Made by a program: the position numbers and the translations under genes
Assembly: GCF_012396485.1 (NCBI RefSeq)
Contig: NZ_JAAXPO010000001.1
Span: 239,618 to 303,617, forward strand
Reading direction: 5' to 3'
Source: Leuconostoc holzapfelii
GTDB lineage: Bacteria; Bacillota; Bacilli; Lactobacillales; Lactobacillaceae
DNA length: 64,000 nt
Part shown: piece by piece, positions 9,221-21,307 of the stretch
How positions within the stretch are numbered: position 1 is the first letter of the stretch
How the letters are laid out: each line of letters opens with the position of its first letter
Notes under the pieces: generated by a model
Told to the model about the DNA's origin: nothing
The model's input: the letters and a program-made list of their open reading frames with translations, nothing else
The model's database searches: none

Positions 9221-10497
9221 TTTAATTTACTCGTTTCTATAATTTTTGCTGTCGCTTCCCCATCAGTTAACCGTAAGGTAACGGCTTGACCTGGCGCTAA
9301 CTCGTCAATATGTCTGACTACTTGATCGGCTGATGATAACACCACATAACCCCGCGTCAAAATTTTTAAGGGACTCATTAACTCTAATTTAGCAGTCAAG
9401 AGTTGGACTTTTTCCTTTGGTCCTTGTAACAAATTTTGTCGCACTTGTTTTTGGCGCAGCACAAGATTATGCAACGTTTGGTCTGCCGTGATCACGCGCT
9501 GTTGTATTTGCTGGGTAAGGCGCTGTGATAAATGATCCACCCGTTGGTTATAACCCACGTATAAGCGGTCTGGCTGTTGAAAAATTGCGCGTTGCGCAAT
9601 GCGCGATAAACGTTGCTCGCGCGTGGCAATCAAGGCCTGAATCCGCTGATTTAACCGCACTTGTAACTCATTGAGTCGGGCAACAAGTTGGGCCAACGTC
9701 ACGGGTGTCGCTAACTCGGCTGCCGCAGTCGGCGTGGCTGCACGATGATCGGCCACCAGATCGGCTAGCGTATTATCCGTCTCATGCCCCACTGAACTAA
9801 TGATTGGCACCTGTGCTGCAGCAATTGTCCGGGCTAACTGTTCGTCATTAAAAGCCCACAAGTCTTCAATCGCACCACCACCGCGGCCAACAATCAATGT
9901 ATCATACTCGCCACTGGCATCAATGCGTTGAATTTGTTTTGCCACTGAAGCTGCTGCTTTATCGCCTTGCACAAGCGCTGGAAATAAGACCACTTGCGCT
10001 GTTGGAAAGCGGCGTTGGACCGTTCGCGCAATGTCTTCAATAACCGCCCCTGTTGGCGATGTCACCACCGCAATTTGCTTTGGAAAAAGTGGTAGCGGCC
10101 GCTTGGGTTGTTGGAATAAGCCTTCAGCAGATAACTTTTTTTTGAGTTGTTCATAGGCTAAAAATAATTCCCCAACCCCATCAGGTGTCATCTGTTCCAA
10201 AATAATCGAATAGGTGCCGCTTGGTTCATAGATTTGTACACGACCCACCGCATTAATTTTCATCCCTTCTTCTGGGATAAACTTCAATCGGTTGGCATAA
10301 GAAAACATGGCCGCCGAGATGACAGCTTGCCCTTCGGGATCCTTAATCGAGAAGTACAGGTGTCGCCCGCGCCGTCGACCAACATTAGAAATTTCACCCG
10401 TCACGTAGACTTTTTCTAAGTAGGGATCTGCATCAAATTTTCTTTTGAGATACGCTGATAATGCACGAATTGTTAAATATTTTTCCGATTCTGACAT
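9217..10497 (-). CDS. xseA: Exodeoxyribonuclease VII large subunit
   Basis: The 426-aa catalytic subunit cuts single-stranded DNA from both ends. It has an N-terminal OB-fold (about 1-100, with V-Y-V-T-G-E-I-S-N and H-L-Y-F-S-I-K-D), the catalytic domain with [30 protein letters not shown] and [25 protein letters not shown] split by sequence here, and a coiled-coil that binds XseB (about 270-370). An in-frame stop lies two codons upstream, so the ATG at 10497 is the start. No ribosome binding site precedes it; a TGGTATAAT promoter lies only 6 nt upstream, which predicts a leaderless mRNA. It is the first gene of the cluster that runs to recN. Confidence 0.94.
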   Translation of the reverse strand: MSESEKYLTIRALSAYLKRKFDADPYLEKVYVTGEISNVGRRRGRHLYFSIKDPEGQAVISAAMFSYANRLKFIPEEGMKINAVGRVQIYEPSGTYSIILEQMTPDGVGELFLAYEQLKKKLSAEGLFQQPKRPLPLFPKQIAVVTSPTGAVIEDIARTVQRRFPTAQVVLFPALVQGDKAAASVAKQIQRIDASGEYDTLIVGRGGGAIEDLWAFNDEQLARTIAAAQVPIISSVGHETDNTLADLVADHRAATPTAAAELATPVTLAQLVARLNELQVRLNQRIQALIATREQRLSRIAQRAIFQQPDRLYVGYNQRVDHLSQRLTQQIQQRVITADQTLHNLVLRQKQVRQNLLQGPKEKVQLLTAKLELMSPLKILTRGYVVLSSADQVVRHIDELAPGQAVTLRLTDGEATAKIIETSKLK

Positions 10498-10503
10498 AGT
10501 TTA

Positions 10504-10512
10504 ATTATACCA
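10504..10512 (-). promoter_or_regulatory. Extended -10 promoter of xseA, placed for a leaderless mRNA
   Basis: On the minus strand TGGTATAAT is an extended -10 box with a perfect TATAAT hexamer. Its last base is 6 nt from the A of the xseA ATG, so transcription should begin at or next to the start codon. The -35 region overlaps the terminator of the camS operon and is only weakly matched (TTTGTA). Confidence 0.7.
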
Positions 10513-10527
10513 TTTTTTGTATATATA

Positions 10528-10550
10528 CAAAAAAGCATAGCGTGCTATGC

Positions 10551-10552
<2 letters not shown>
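10528..10552 (-). terminator. Rho-independent terminator after camS
   Basis: On the minus strand the stem AAGCATAGC/GCTATGCTT with a 2-3 nt loop is followed by a run of T. It lies immediately after the camS stop codon and ends the pcrA-ligA-camS unit. Confidence 0.85.
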
Positions 10553-13765
<3,213 letters not shown>

Positions 13766-16012
13766 TTAGTCGACTTTGGTAATCGGTGCAAAAGCTGCCA
13801 ATAATTGCTTCACGCCTTCAGATGGGAAGGCCACCTTCAGTTCTTGGTCCGAGCGCTCGCCACTCACAGCCACCACTGTCCCAATCCCCCACTTTTTATG
13901 GGAAACCTTGTCCCCAGCCGCCCACGCTGTTTGATCACCACCAGTTGTGCCACTGGTGGTTTTGGTCACTGCCGTGGCACGATATGTGGTGGCTTGTGCC
14001 AACTGGTTTTTTCGGTCAAATGGGAACTCGCGACGCGATGCCACCTGTGTATTGTTGCCATACTCTGTCTCAAGTAAGGCTGGAGAAATTTCGCTAATAA
14101 AGCGTGACGCCTCATTGGCTTGCGTCCGACCGTACAATAAGCGAGAAAAGGCGTTGGTTAAGAACAGCTTTTTCATCGCTCGGGTAATGCCAACATAGGC
14201 CAAGCGCCGTTCTTCTTCTAATTGATCCTCGGCCATTAAAGCACGTGACAATGGGAAGATCCCTTCTTCCATCCCCACCAAAAAGACCACTGGGAATTCC
14301 AAGCCTTTGGCTGCATGAAGTGTCATCAGTGTCACAGCGCCATCGCCTTCTTCAAAGTCATCTAAATCACTCATCAAAGCTGTCGTGCCCAAAAAGTCCG
14401 TCATCGGATCCACTGCTTCTGGATCGTCTGGTTGATACTTGGCATCAAATTCTTTGGTCACTGACAAAAATTCTTCCAAGTTTTCCAAACGAGCTTGACT
14501 ATCCGGATCATTTTTTTCGGCTAACATTTGGCGATAGCCTGAACGCGTCATGGCAATTTCAGCGAGTTCTGTCACATTCAAGAACTCTGTTTGCTGGCGT
14601 AAATCATGCATCATTTCGGCAAATTCGAGGAACTTTGAAGTGGCCTTGGTCGAAATGGCGGGTGCCAATTCAATACTTTCAATCGCCGTCATATAAGACA
14701 CGTTCAAACGATTGGCCAATTCCCGCAACCGTGTAAGAGATGTCGCCCCTAGGCCACGCTTCGGTTCATTGACAACCCGTTCAAAGGCTGCATTATCGTT
14801 GGGATTGGTCATCAGCTGCATATAAGCCATAATATCCAGGATTTCTTTACGCTCATAAAACTTATGACCGCCAACCATCGTATAGGGCATATTCGCTTTC
14901 ACCAAAGCCTCTTCGACGTTTCGTGATTGTGCATTCGTTCGGTATAAGACGGCAAAATCGCTATAGGCCATCTGCTTTTCAGCCCGCATCTTTTGAATGT
15001 TCGCCAAAATAAAATTGGCTTCATCATGTTCAGATTGCGCCCGATAATACGTAATTTTGTCGCCTTGCCCATTTTGGGTCCACAGGTTTTTTGGCAAGCG
15101 TTCATTGTTATTATTGATCACTGCATTGGCTGCATCCAAAATATTTTGCGTGGAACGGTAATTTTGCTCTAACAAAATGGTTTGCGCGTTGGGATAATCC
15201 TTTTCAAAATTCAGGATGTTGTTCATATTCGCCCCACGCCAACCATAAATCGACTGATCGGCATCACCAACTACCGCTAAGTTTTGTGACCGCTGTGCCA
15301 GCATATTGACAATGGTATACTGCGCATCATTGGTATCCTGATATTCGTCGACATGCAAGTAATCAAATTGATTTTGATATCGTGCCAAAACATCTGGCGT
15401 TGATTGGAACAGATCAATCGTTAACATGATCAAATCATCAAAATCAACACTTTGCGCGCGTTTAAGTTCGGATTGATAAGCTGTATAAACTTCAGCCACT
15501 GTTTCTTTAAACGCATTATCGGCTTGTTGCGCATAGTCTCTTGGTCGCAACATGTCATTTTTGGCATTGGAAATCATACCTAATATGGTGCGTGGATCAT
15601 ATTGATTAGTATCTAAATTTAAATCGGCAATGACACGCTTCATTAATGTGCGTTGCGCACTCGTATCAATAATGGTGAAATTACGCGACAAGCCAATATT
15701 TTCACCATCCCGCCGTAAAATACGCACCGCCAAAGCGTGAAAAGTTGAGACCCAGATATCGCGCGCGACATCTTCAGTTAACAAGGCACCAATACGTTCG
15801 CGCATTTCTTTAGCGGCTTTATTGGTAAAAGTAATGGCCAAAATGCGCCATGGCTTCACGTCCAAATCTTGCACCAGATGTGCAATCCGGTGGGTCAAGA
15901 CACGGGTTTTCCCCGAACCAGCACCTGCCATAATCAGCAATGGGCCTTGCGTTGTTTGGACGGCCTCGGCCTGTTTATCGTTCATTCCATGGATGAGTTC
16001 TTCGACTGACAT
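13766..16012 (-). CDS. pcrA: ATP-dependent DNA helicase PcrA (UvrD family)
   Basis: A 748-aa superfamily 1A 3'-5' helicase needed for rolling-circle replication, repair and removal of RecA or RNA polymerase blocks. Helicase motifs are clear: Q-motif and Walker A GPLLIMAGAGSGKTRV (about 24-39), VDEYQDTN, VVGDADQSIYGWRGA, L-E-Q-N-Y-R-S and V-T-L-M-T-L-H-A-A-K-G-L-E-F-P near 555-570. The C-terminal 60 residues carry the W-x-x-G-D-K-V-x-H-x-K-W-G-x-G Tudor-like module that binds RNA polymerase. AGGAG precedes the ATG at 16012. It leads the pcrA-ligA-camS operon from its own promoter. Confidence 0.96.
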   Translation of the reverse strand: MSVEELIHGMNDKQAEAVQTTQGPLLIMAGAGSGKTRVLTHRIAHLVQDLDVKPWRILAITFTNKAAKEMRERIGALLTEDVARDIWVSTFHALAVRILRRDGENIGLSRNFTIIDTSAQRTLMKRVIADLNLDTNQYDPRTILGMISNAKNDMLRPRDYAQQADNAFKETVAEVYTAYQSELKRAQSVDFDDLIMLTIDLFQSTPDVLARYQNQFDYLHVDEYQDTNDAQYTIVNMLAQRSQNLAVVGDADQSIYGWRGANMNNILNFEKDYPNAQTILLEQNYRSTQNILDAANAVINNNNERLPKNLWTQNGQGDKITYYRAQSEHDEANFILANIQKMRAEKQMAYSDFAVLYRTNAQSRNVEEALVKANMPYTMVGGHKFYERKEILDIMAYMQLMTNPNDNAAFERVVNEPKRGLGATSLTRLRELANRLNVSYMTAIESIELAPAISTKATSKFLEFAEMMHDLRQQTEFLNVTELAEIAMTRSGYRQMLAEKNDPDSQARLENLEEFLSVTKEFDAKYQPDDPEAVDPMTDFLGTTALMSDLDDFEEGDGAVTLMTLHAAKGLEFPVVFLVGMEEGIFPLSRALMAEDQLEEERRLAYVGITRAMKKLFLTNAFSRLLYGRTQANEASRFISEISPALLETEYGNNTQVASRREFPFDRKNQLAQATTYRATAVTKTTSGTTGGDQTAWAAGDKVSHKKWGIGTVVAVSGERSDQELKVAFPSEGVKQLLAAFAPITKVD

Positions 16013-16044
16013 GTGCGCTCCTAAAGTGTAAATTAACTCTTATT

Positions 16045-16053
16045 ATTATAACA
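16045..16053 (-). promoter_or_regulatory. Extended -10 promoter of pcrA
   Basis: The minus strand reads TGTTATAAT, a TG-extended perfect -10 box, 33 nt before the pcrA start codon. The -35 region at 17 nt is poor (CTGCTG), as is usual for extended -10 promoters. Confidence 0.65.
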
Positions 16054-16082
16054 GATTTCCACACGAACAGCAGTTCGCAAAA

Positions 16083-16105
16083 TAAAAAAACGAGCTTTCG
16101 CTCGT
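16083..16105 (-). terminator. Terminator after the glucosaminidase gene
   Basis: Minus strand stem ACGAGC/GCTCGT with a 4-nt loop followed by seven T. It abuts the stop codon of the GH73 gene and closes the cyd-GH73 cluster. Confidence 0.85.
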
Positions 16106-16741
16106 TTATTTTTGTGGCACATCAAATCGTGAAAGGTGCCAAGTTTGAATAATATTGACTAACTTCTCAGCATATGTCGGATCAGTCGCATAACCATCTT
16201 TGGTCAAAGCTGTTGCTGCCGTTTGATAGTCTTTGGCTGCCAAGACATGCTGATATTGTGCGGCGTTCCAGCTTGTCCCATGATAGAGCAACTCCGCATG
16301 CGCCCTCATACTTTGCTGCCATGAATCGTAGGCGGCAAAGCGTCCTTGGATTGTCAGCCATTCACCGTTTTCAAATTCTTGCGTTGGCAACACCACACTT
16401 TTTTGACCGACATCAGCTTTGATGCCATACAAATTATTGTATTGCGTTGATAAGACCGACGTATGCCAGTCGGACTCTAATATGGCTTGGGCAATGCTAA
16501 TGGAAGCAATCACACCATATTGTTCTTGCATCTGACGGGCATAGGGGGCCAGTTCATTAATCCATGCAACCCGTTGGGCCTTGATCTGGTCTTGTTGCGT
16601 GGGTGGTGCTGGCTTAAATATTGTGGTTTGTGACCAGAAACTAGCAGCAATTGCTAGAATCAAAATACTACTAATCCACAGCCATAAATCCAATTTAAGT
16701 AAACGCTTTTTACCGCGTCGCTTTCGTCTTTTCTTTGCCAT
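16106..16741 (-). CDS. Membrane-anchored endo-beta-N-acetylglucosaminidase domain protein (GH73)
   Basis: This 211-aa wall hydrolase has a very basic N-terminus (KKRRKRRGKKR), one transmembrane helix (about 17-38) and then a glucosaminidase domain (about 60-205). GH73 marks are S-I-A-Q-A-I-L-E-S-D-W with the catalytic Glu near 92, YNNLYGIKAD and F-A-A-Y-D-S-W-Q-Q-S-M-R-A-H-A-E-L-L. Such enzymes cut GlcNAc-MurNAc bonds to remodel or separate walls. It has no SH3, LysM or WxL module. It starts 0 nt after the cydC stop and lacks its own ribosome binding site, so it is probably coupled to cydC translation, an odd pairing of a wall enzyme with a cytochrome assembly exporter. Confidence 0.85.
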   Translation of the reverse strand: MAKKRRKRRGKKRLLKLDLWLWISSILILAIAASFWSQTTIFKPAPPTQQDQIKAQRVAWINELAPYARQMQEQYGVIASISIAQAILESDWHTSVLSTQYNNLYGIKADVGQKSVVLPTQEFENGEWLTIQGRFAAYDSWQQSMRAHAELLYHGTSWNAAQYQHVLAAKDYQTAATALTKDGYATDPTYAEKLVNIIQTWHLSRFDVPQK

Positions 16742-18469
16742 TTAATGAAAGTTATCCAGTGCTAATAATTGTCTAAAATGTGCTGAATTGGCACGTAAGT
16801 TCTGAGGTGTATCCGCCAATGTAAAGCGACCCTCTGCTAAGAAATAGGCCCGATCGACATGATTAATGCCGGTCAAATGATGCGTTACCCAAATAATGGT
16901 CCGATCACTTAACACATTAAAAATTTGATCCAAAACCAAGGCTTCAGTTCTTGGATCCAAACTAACCGTTGGTTCATCTAAAATAACAATTGGGGCATCC
17001 TGTAACAAAATCCGGGCCAATGCGAAACGTTGTTGTTCACCGCCAGAGAAACGCTTACCGGCTTCTTGCATTTTTGTGTCATATTGCGCCGGCAGGCTAT
17101 CAATAAGGGGCTGTAAGCCAGCTTTTTGAATGGCAGTTTTAACTTGTTCATCTGAAGCAGACGGATTACCCATCCGGACATTGTTCATAATCGTTGTATC
17201 AAAAAGATAGGCTTGTTGATCTAACACAGCAACGAGACTGGCCAATTGCGGTTGCAACTGCGCGACAGGATGTTGTCCAAGCATAACCTGTCCCGTGGCT
17301 GGTGTCAAGTCCCCTGTCATAAGTTTTAAGAGCGTCGTTTTCCCGGATCCTGAGCGCCCCAATAGTGCAATCTTTTCCCCTGGCGCAACCGTGAGGTTCA
17401 AGTGGTCAATGATGACTTGCTGATTGTATCGGAACGTCACGTCTGTTAACGTCATCGTGGCATCCGTGACAGTAGGAACTGGTGCGTCTGATACTTTAGG
17501 CACAGGTAACTCATTCAAACGTTGCAAACTGTCCTCGTAAAATGAGGCTTCACTCACACCTTGGTTAACACCAAGAAAACTGTCCACTAGTGGAAAGATT
17601 GCTAAGGTAAAGGCGGCAATGAAATTAACAGCGATTTTTTGCCCGGCAAACTGATGCCCCGCCCAAAACAATGTTGTCACGGCTAAAATCAAGACTAACA
17701 GTTGAATGGTAAAATCACGCCACCAACCAAAAGCCATCCCTTGATGCTTGGTTTGCGATAAGTCGGCCATGACCCGACCTTGTCGGGTCATTAAATCAGA
17801 TTGTCGGCCCGATAAGACCCAGTCTTGTAGCCCAAGCACCGCATCCGTCGTATCCGTGTACATTTGTGCTTGTAATTGTTTTTGTCGCCGGACACGCTGC
17901 CGATTCGCCCAAAAGCTTACCACTGGCACAACCATTAAAATAATGGTCAACATGATGAGCCACCAAAGCATAAACGCCCAATTCACGATGCCAAAGCCAA
18001 TACTTACAAATAAATATAACACTAAGCCAGCACCAAGTGGAAAAATTGTCCGCAAATATAAGTTTTGCAGTTGATCCAAATCATCAGCAAGAAGGCTTAA
18101 AATTTCACCAGTCTGTAACTGCCCACGAATGCTACTAGCTGTACTGGCAACACTTTCATAGAGGCGTTGCCGCGACTTGGAAACAAATTTCAACACCCAA
18201 TTATGGGAGACTAACCGTTGTGCATATCGAAAGATTGGTCGCGCGATACCAAAACCACGCGTTAACACAATCGGCACGTAAATCAATAAAATATTATCTG
18301 GCCGCTGTGCCGCCCGTGAAATCAAATAGCCCGACACAAACATCAACGCCCCCGCCGCAAAGGTGGTTAAAAAAGCGAGTAAAATTGACCAAAACAAGCC
18401 ATTTTTTTGCGTTTTTAAATAGGGGACCAGCCAGTGATCTCGCCGTAATCGTGTCTTCAACTTTGTCAT
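16742..18469 (-). CDS. cydC: Thiol reductant ABC exporter subunit CydC
   Basis: A 575-aa ABC half-transporter: six membrane helices (about 25-320), then an ATPase domain with Walker A LLGRSGSGKTTLL (about 375-387), signature F-S-G-G-E-Q-Q-R and Walker B I-V-I-L-D-E-P-T. CydC and CydD form a heterodimer that exports cysteine or glutathione (and acts on haem) to allow cytochrome bd assembly. AGGAGG lies just upstream. It overlaps cydD by 4 nt. Assignment of C versus D follows gene order: the second exporter gene after cydB is usually called cydC. Confidence 0.88.
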   Translation of the reverse strand: MTKLKTRLRRDHWLVPYLKTQKNGLFWSILLAFLTTFAAGALMFVSGYLISRAAQRPDNILLIYVPIVLTRGFGIARPIFRYAQRLVSHNWVLKFVSKSRQRLYESVASTASSIRGQLQTGEILSLLADDLDQLQNLYLRTIFPLGAGLVLYLFVSIGFGIVNWAFMLWWLIMLTIILMVVPVVSFWANRQRVRRQKQLQAQMYTDTTDAVLGLQDWVLSGRQSDLMTRQGRVMADLSQTKHQGMAFGWWRDFTIQLLVLILAVTTLFWAGHQFAGQKIAVNFIAAFTLAIFPLVDSFLGVNQGVSEASFYEDSLQRLNELPVPKVSDAPVPTVTDATMTLTDVTFRYNQQVIIDHLNLTVAPGEKIALLGRSGSGKTTLLKLMTGDLTPATGQVMLGQHPVAQLQPQLASLVAVLDQQAYLFDTTIMNNVRMGNPSASDEQVKTAIQKAGLQPLIDSLPAQYDTKMQEAGKRFSGGEQQRFALARILLQDAPIVILDEPTVSLDPRTEALVLDQIFNVLSDRTIIWVTHHLTGINHVDRAYFLAEGRFTLADTPQNLRANSAHFRQLLALDNFH

Positions 18470-20187
18470 TGGCTCCCTCCTAGTTCTGTCCGTAGCTGAT
18501 TCAATTCACTCTGTTGGTCTGCTAGCAATGCTTTGGGCACACCCTGTTCAACCAGTTGCCCATCACGCATGACCAAGACATAATCCATTTGGTCAAGCCA
18601 ATGGAGCCGATGCGTGGCAAAAAAAACTAAATGATTGGCTAAAATCGGCGCCATCGTTTGTTTCAACTCGTATTCCGTCTCAATATCTAAATGCGCCGTG
18701 GGTTCGTCAAATAGCAAGACGTGTCGTTGCGCATCGAGTAACATACGCGCTAGTGCAATACGCTGTGCCTGCCCACCAGACACTTGACGACCACTTTCGC
18801 CAATCATCGTGTCAAGCCCTTCGGGCATGGCTGCAACGAGCGCCGTCAAACCAGCCTTTGATACAGCGTCTTGAACCGCTGTTTCACTGGCATTTGGCGC
18901 ATAAAACTTAATGTTGTCGCGAAGTGTTTCATGAAAAATGTAGGGTTGCTGTGGCATATAAAAGAATTGTCGCTGCCAATCGTGTTGTGCCAAATGCGGT
19001 ACAGACTGACCAGCAAGGCTAATTTCACCAGTTATCGGTTGCAAAAAGCCACCAATTAAATTAAGCAACGTTGACTTACCAGAACCACTCTCACCAACAA
19101 TCCCAATTTTTTGGAAACCTTTGGCTTGAATCGTGATGTTTTTTAAAACCAAGTCATCCGCGTAACCAAAATTCAAACCTGAAATGGCTAAACGCGTTGT
19201 CGGTGTCCACGTCTTCAATGCTAAGACGTCTTGCTGCGGTACAGCTGGTGTTTCTAACATGCCTAAAACATCCGTTAAGGCGTTTTTGCCGTTTAACGTC
19301 GCGTGATAGTCGTCAGAAAAATTACGTAATGGTAAAAAATATTCTGGCGCCAAAATTAGAATGGTCAGTGCCGGCAACAGTGTCATTTTCCCATCAAGAA
19401 GGTCAAATCCTAAAAAGACAGCCACGACCGCAATTGATAATGTGGTAAAAAAATCAAGTGCGAAAGTTGAGGTCATTGCAATACGCAGTGTCCGCATGGT
19501 AGTTTGACGATAGTCTTCAGAAATACGATAAATCTGTTGACTATAATCATCGGCCAAACCCAGTTGCTTTAACGTGGGTAAACCACGCAAAGCGTCGACA
19601 AAACGATTATTCAAATTTTTGAAATTCGCAAACTCAGCATCAGCCTTAGATTGAGCTGCCAACCCTAAAATAATGAAAAATATGATGACAACTGGAAAAA
19701 TCAACAACAAGAATAGGCCTTGTTCCCACTTCAAATAAAAAATATAAAGTAAGATTAACCACGGAATAATGCCTAAATCAAACACTTTCACTAAAAGTAA
19801 CTGAAAGTAGTTCTTCACATTATCAAGGCCAGCCCCCAACGTTGCCACCGCATTCCCGGTGCCCTGTTCAACGATCACTGTGGAACCCAATGCCGTATAT
19901 TTTGCGAGCAATTGCACCCGATAGGTCTCAACAGCTTGGTTAGCGTAACGTGCCATGAGTTCGTTTTTAAGCACAATCAGTGCTTGACGAATGATAAAAG
20001 CCACGGCAAACCAACCAATTGCGATCACCGTTGTCTGGCTCTTGTCACCCTGCCATAGACTGACAATCGCCCGCGCTAAAAAGATTCCTTGGGCCAAAAT
20101 CGCGAGTGCCTGAATCCCAGTGAGAATCACTAACCCCAGCAATGTGCCAATGATGCCTTTCAATTTAAAAAGTCTTTTATCAATCAT
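18466..20187 (-). CDS. cydD: Thiol reductant ABC exporter subunit CydD
   Basis: A 573-aa ABC half-transporter paired with CydC. Six membrane helices occupy about 15-310 and the ATPase domain shows Walker A I-V-G-E-S-G-S-G-K-S-T, signature V-S-G-G-Q-A-Q-R and Walker B H-V-L-L-F-D-E-P-T. The ATG at 20187 (MIDKRLFKLKG) is preferred over one nine codons upstream because AGGA lies 9 nt before it. A 13-bp palindrome (TTGCATGATGCAA, 20209-20221) lies just upstream of that site. It is separated from cydB by a terminator-like hairpin. Confidence 0.88.
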   Translation of the reverse strand: MIDKRLFKLKGIIGTLLGLVILTGIQALAILAQGIFLARAIVSLWQGDKSQTTVIAIGWFAVAFIIRQALIVLKNELMARYANQAVETYRVQLLAKYTALGSTVIVEQGTGNAVATLGAGLDNVKNYFQLLLVKVFDLGIIPWLILLYIFYLKWEQGLFLLLIFPVVIIFFIILGLAAQSKADAEFANFKNLNNRFVDALRGLPTLKQLGLADDYSQQIYRISEDYRQTTMRTLRIAMTSTFALDFFTTLSIAVVAVFLGFDLLDGKMTLLPALTILILAPEYFLPLRNFSDDYHATLNGKNALTDVLGMLETPAVPQQDVLALKTWTPTTRLAISGLNFGYADDLVLKNITIQAKGFQKIGIVGESGSGKSTLLNLIGGFLQPITGEISLAGQSVPHLAQHDWQRQFFYMPQQPYIFHETLRDNIKFYAPNASETAVQDAVSKAGLTALVAAMPEGLDTMIGESGRQVSGGQAQRIALARMLLDAQRHVLLFDEPTAHLDIETEYELKQTMAPILANHLVFFATHRLHWLDQMDYVLVMRDGQLVEQGVPKALLADQQSELNQLRTELGGSQ

Positions 20188-20253
20188 ATTATCTGTTCCT
20201 ACGTGTCGTTGCATGATGCAACAACGTACATCGTTTAATGGACGATTTAAAAT

Positions 20254-20287
20254 AAAAAACGCCTACAGTCAATTGTAAACGTTTTTT
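20254..20287 (-). terminator. Intra-cluster terminator between cydB and cydD
   Basis: Minus strand stem AAAACGTTTACA/TGTAGGCGTTTT (two G-U pairs) with a 6-nt loop, followed by T-rich sequence. It comes right after cydB, so it should lower expression of cydDC relative to cydAB. Confidence 0.7.
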
Positions 20288-20293
20288 CCAATG

Positions 20294-21307
20294 TTATTCA
20301 ACCACTTTGTGTGAGACGATGCGCTTGCGGAAAACCCAGAAGCTCCAAATTTGATAAGCCAAGGTTACCGGCAAAGCCGTAATCACCACAATGGTCATCA
20401 CTTTTAAGGTATAAGCTGATGATGAAGCATTCATAATGTCCAATGTGTGTAGTGGGTTATTAGCCACCATCACACGTGGGAATAGTCCAACAAATAGTAA
20501 GACAACGACTTCAACTAATGCCAAACCTGACAAGATAAATGGCCAAGCTTCAGACTTTGTCTTCAAAGCAGTATACCAACTCACGACCGTCGTCAATACA
20601 ATGACAACTAAGATAGCAAGCGTCCAAACTGGTTTTGTTTGGATAAAGTCTGTGTAGAAAAATAGCAAAACAGCAAACAAAGCTTCCCCAGCTAACAACA
20701 CTGGGTACAAGAACTTTAACTGCGTCAAGGCGCGTTCACGCAATGGGCCATCGATACGCAAACGCGTGTAGTTCAACCCATGCACATAACTCATCAACGC
20801 AACCGCAATCCCACCAACCAAAGTAAATGGTGTCACATAATCAAAGAAGCCAGCCGACAGGTTCCCACGCGCATCAATTGGTGTTCCTGAGACCATGGCA
20901 GTAAAAATCATACCAAGGAAGAAGGGCACTAAAAATGACGTAATTCCAATCAAGCGTTCCCAAAGTTGTGTGCCTTGAATGGTTGGCATCTGTTCGCGGA
21001 ATTCAAATGATACCCCACGATAAATCAAAGACAACAAAACAATAAACAACATCAAGTAGAAACCTGAGAACAATGACGCATACCAAAATGGAAAGGCAGC
21101 GAAAGTGGCACCACCGGCTGTGACCAACCAAACTTCATTGGCATCCCAGTTTGGGCCAATCGCTTGGTACAGTGCTTCACGATCATTTTGGTCACGCGCG
21201 TTCATAATGAATTGCATCCCAATACCAAAGTCGAAGCCTTCAAGAAAGAAGAAGCCGGCCCACAACACGCCAATCAAGACAAACCATAAAATTTCTAACG
21301 TACTCAT
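20294..21307 (-). CDS. cydB: Cytochrome bd quinol oxidase subunit II
   Basis: A 337-aa protein with about eight to nine transmembrane helices. The opening L-W-F-V-L-I-G-V-L-W-A-G-F-F-F-L-E-G-F-D-F-G-I-G-M and the P-N-W-D-A-N-E-V-W-L segment are standard for CydB, which packs against CydA in the menaquinol oxidase that reduces O2 to water without pumping protons. GGGAGGTGA lies 6 nt before the ATG. It starts where cydA stops. Lactic acid bacteria usually need external haem for this oxidase; no haem genes are in the window. Confidence 0.94.
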   Translation of the reverse strand: MSTLEILWFVLIGVLWAGFFFLEGFDFGIGMQFIMNARDQNDREALYQAIGPNWDANEVWLVTAGGATFAAFPFWYASLFSGFYLMLFIVLLSLIYRGVSFEFREQMPTIQGTQLWERLIGITSFLVPFFLGMIFTAMVSGTPIDARGNLSAGFFDYVTPFTLVGGIAVALMSYVHGLNYTRLRIDGPLRERALTQLKFLYPVLLAGEALFAVLLFFYTDFIQTKPVWTLAILVVIVLTTVVSWYTALKTKSEAWPFILSGLALVEVVVLLFVGLFPRVMVANNPLHTLDIMNASSSAYTLKVMTIVVITALPVTLAYQIWSFWVFRKRIVSHKVVE

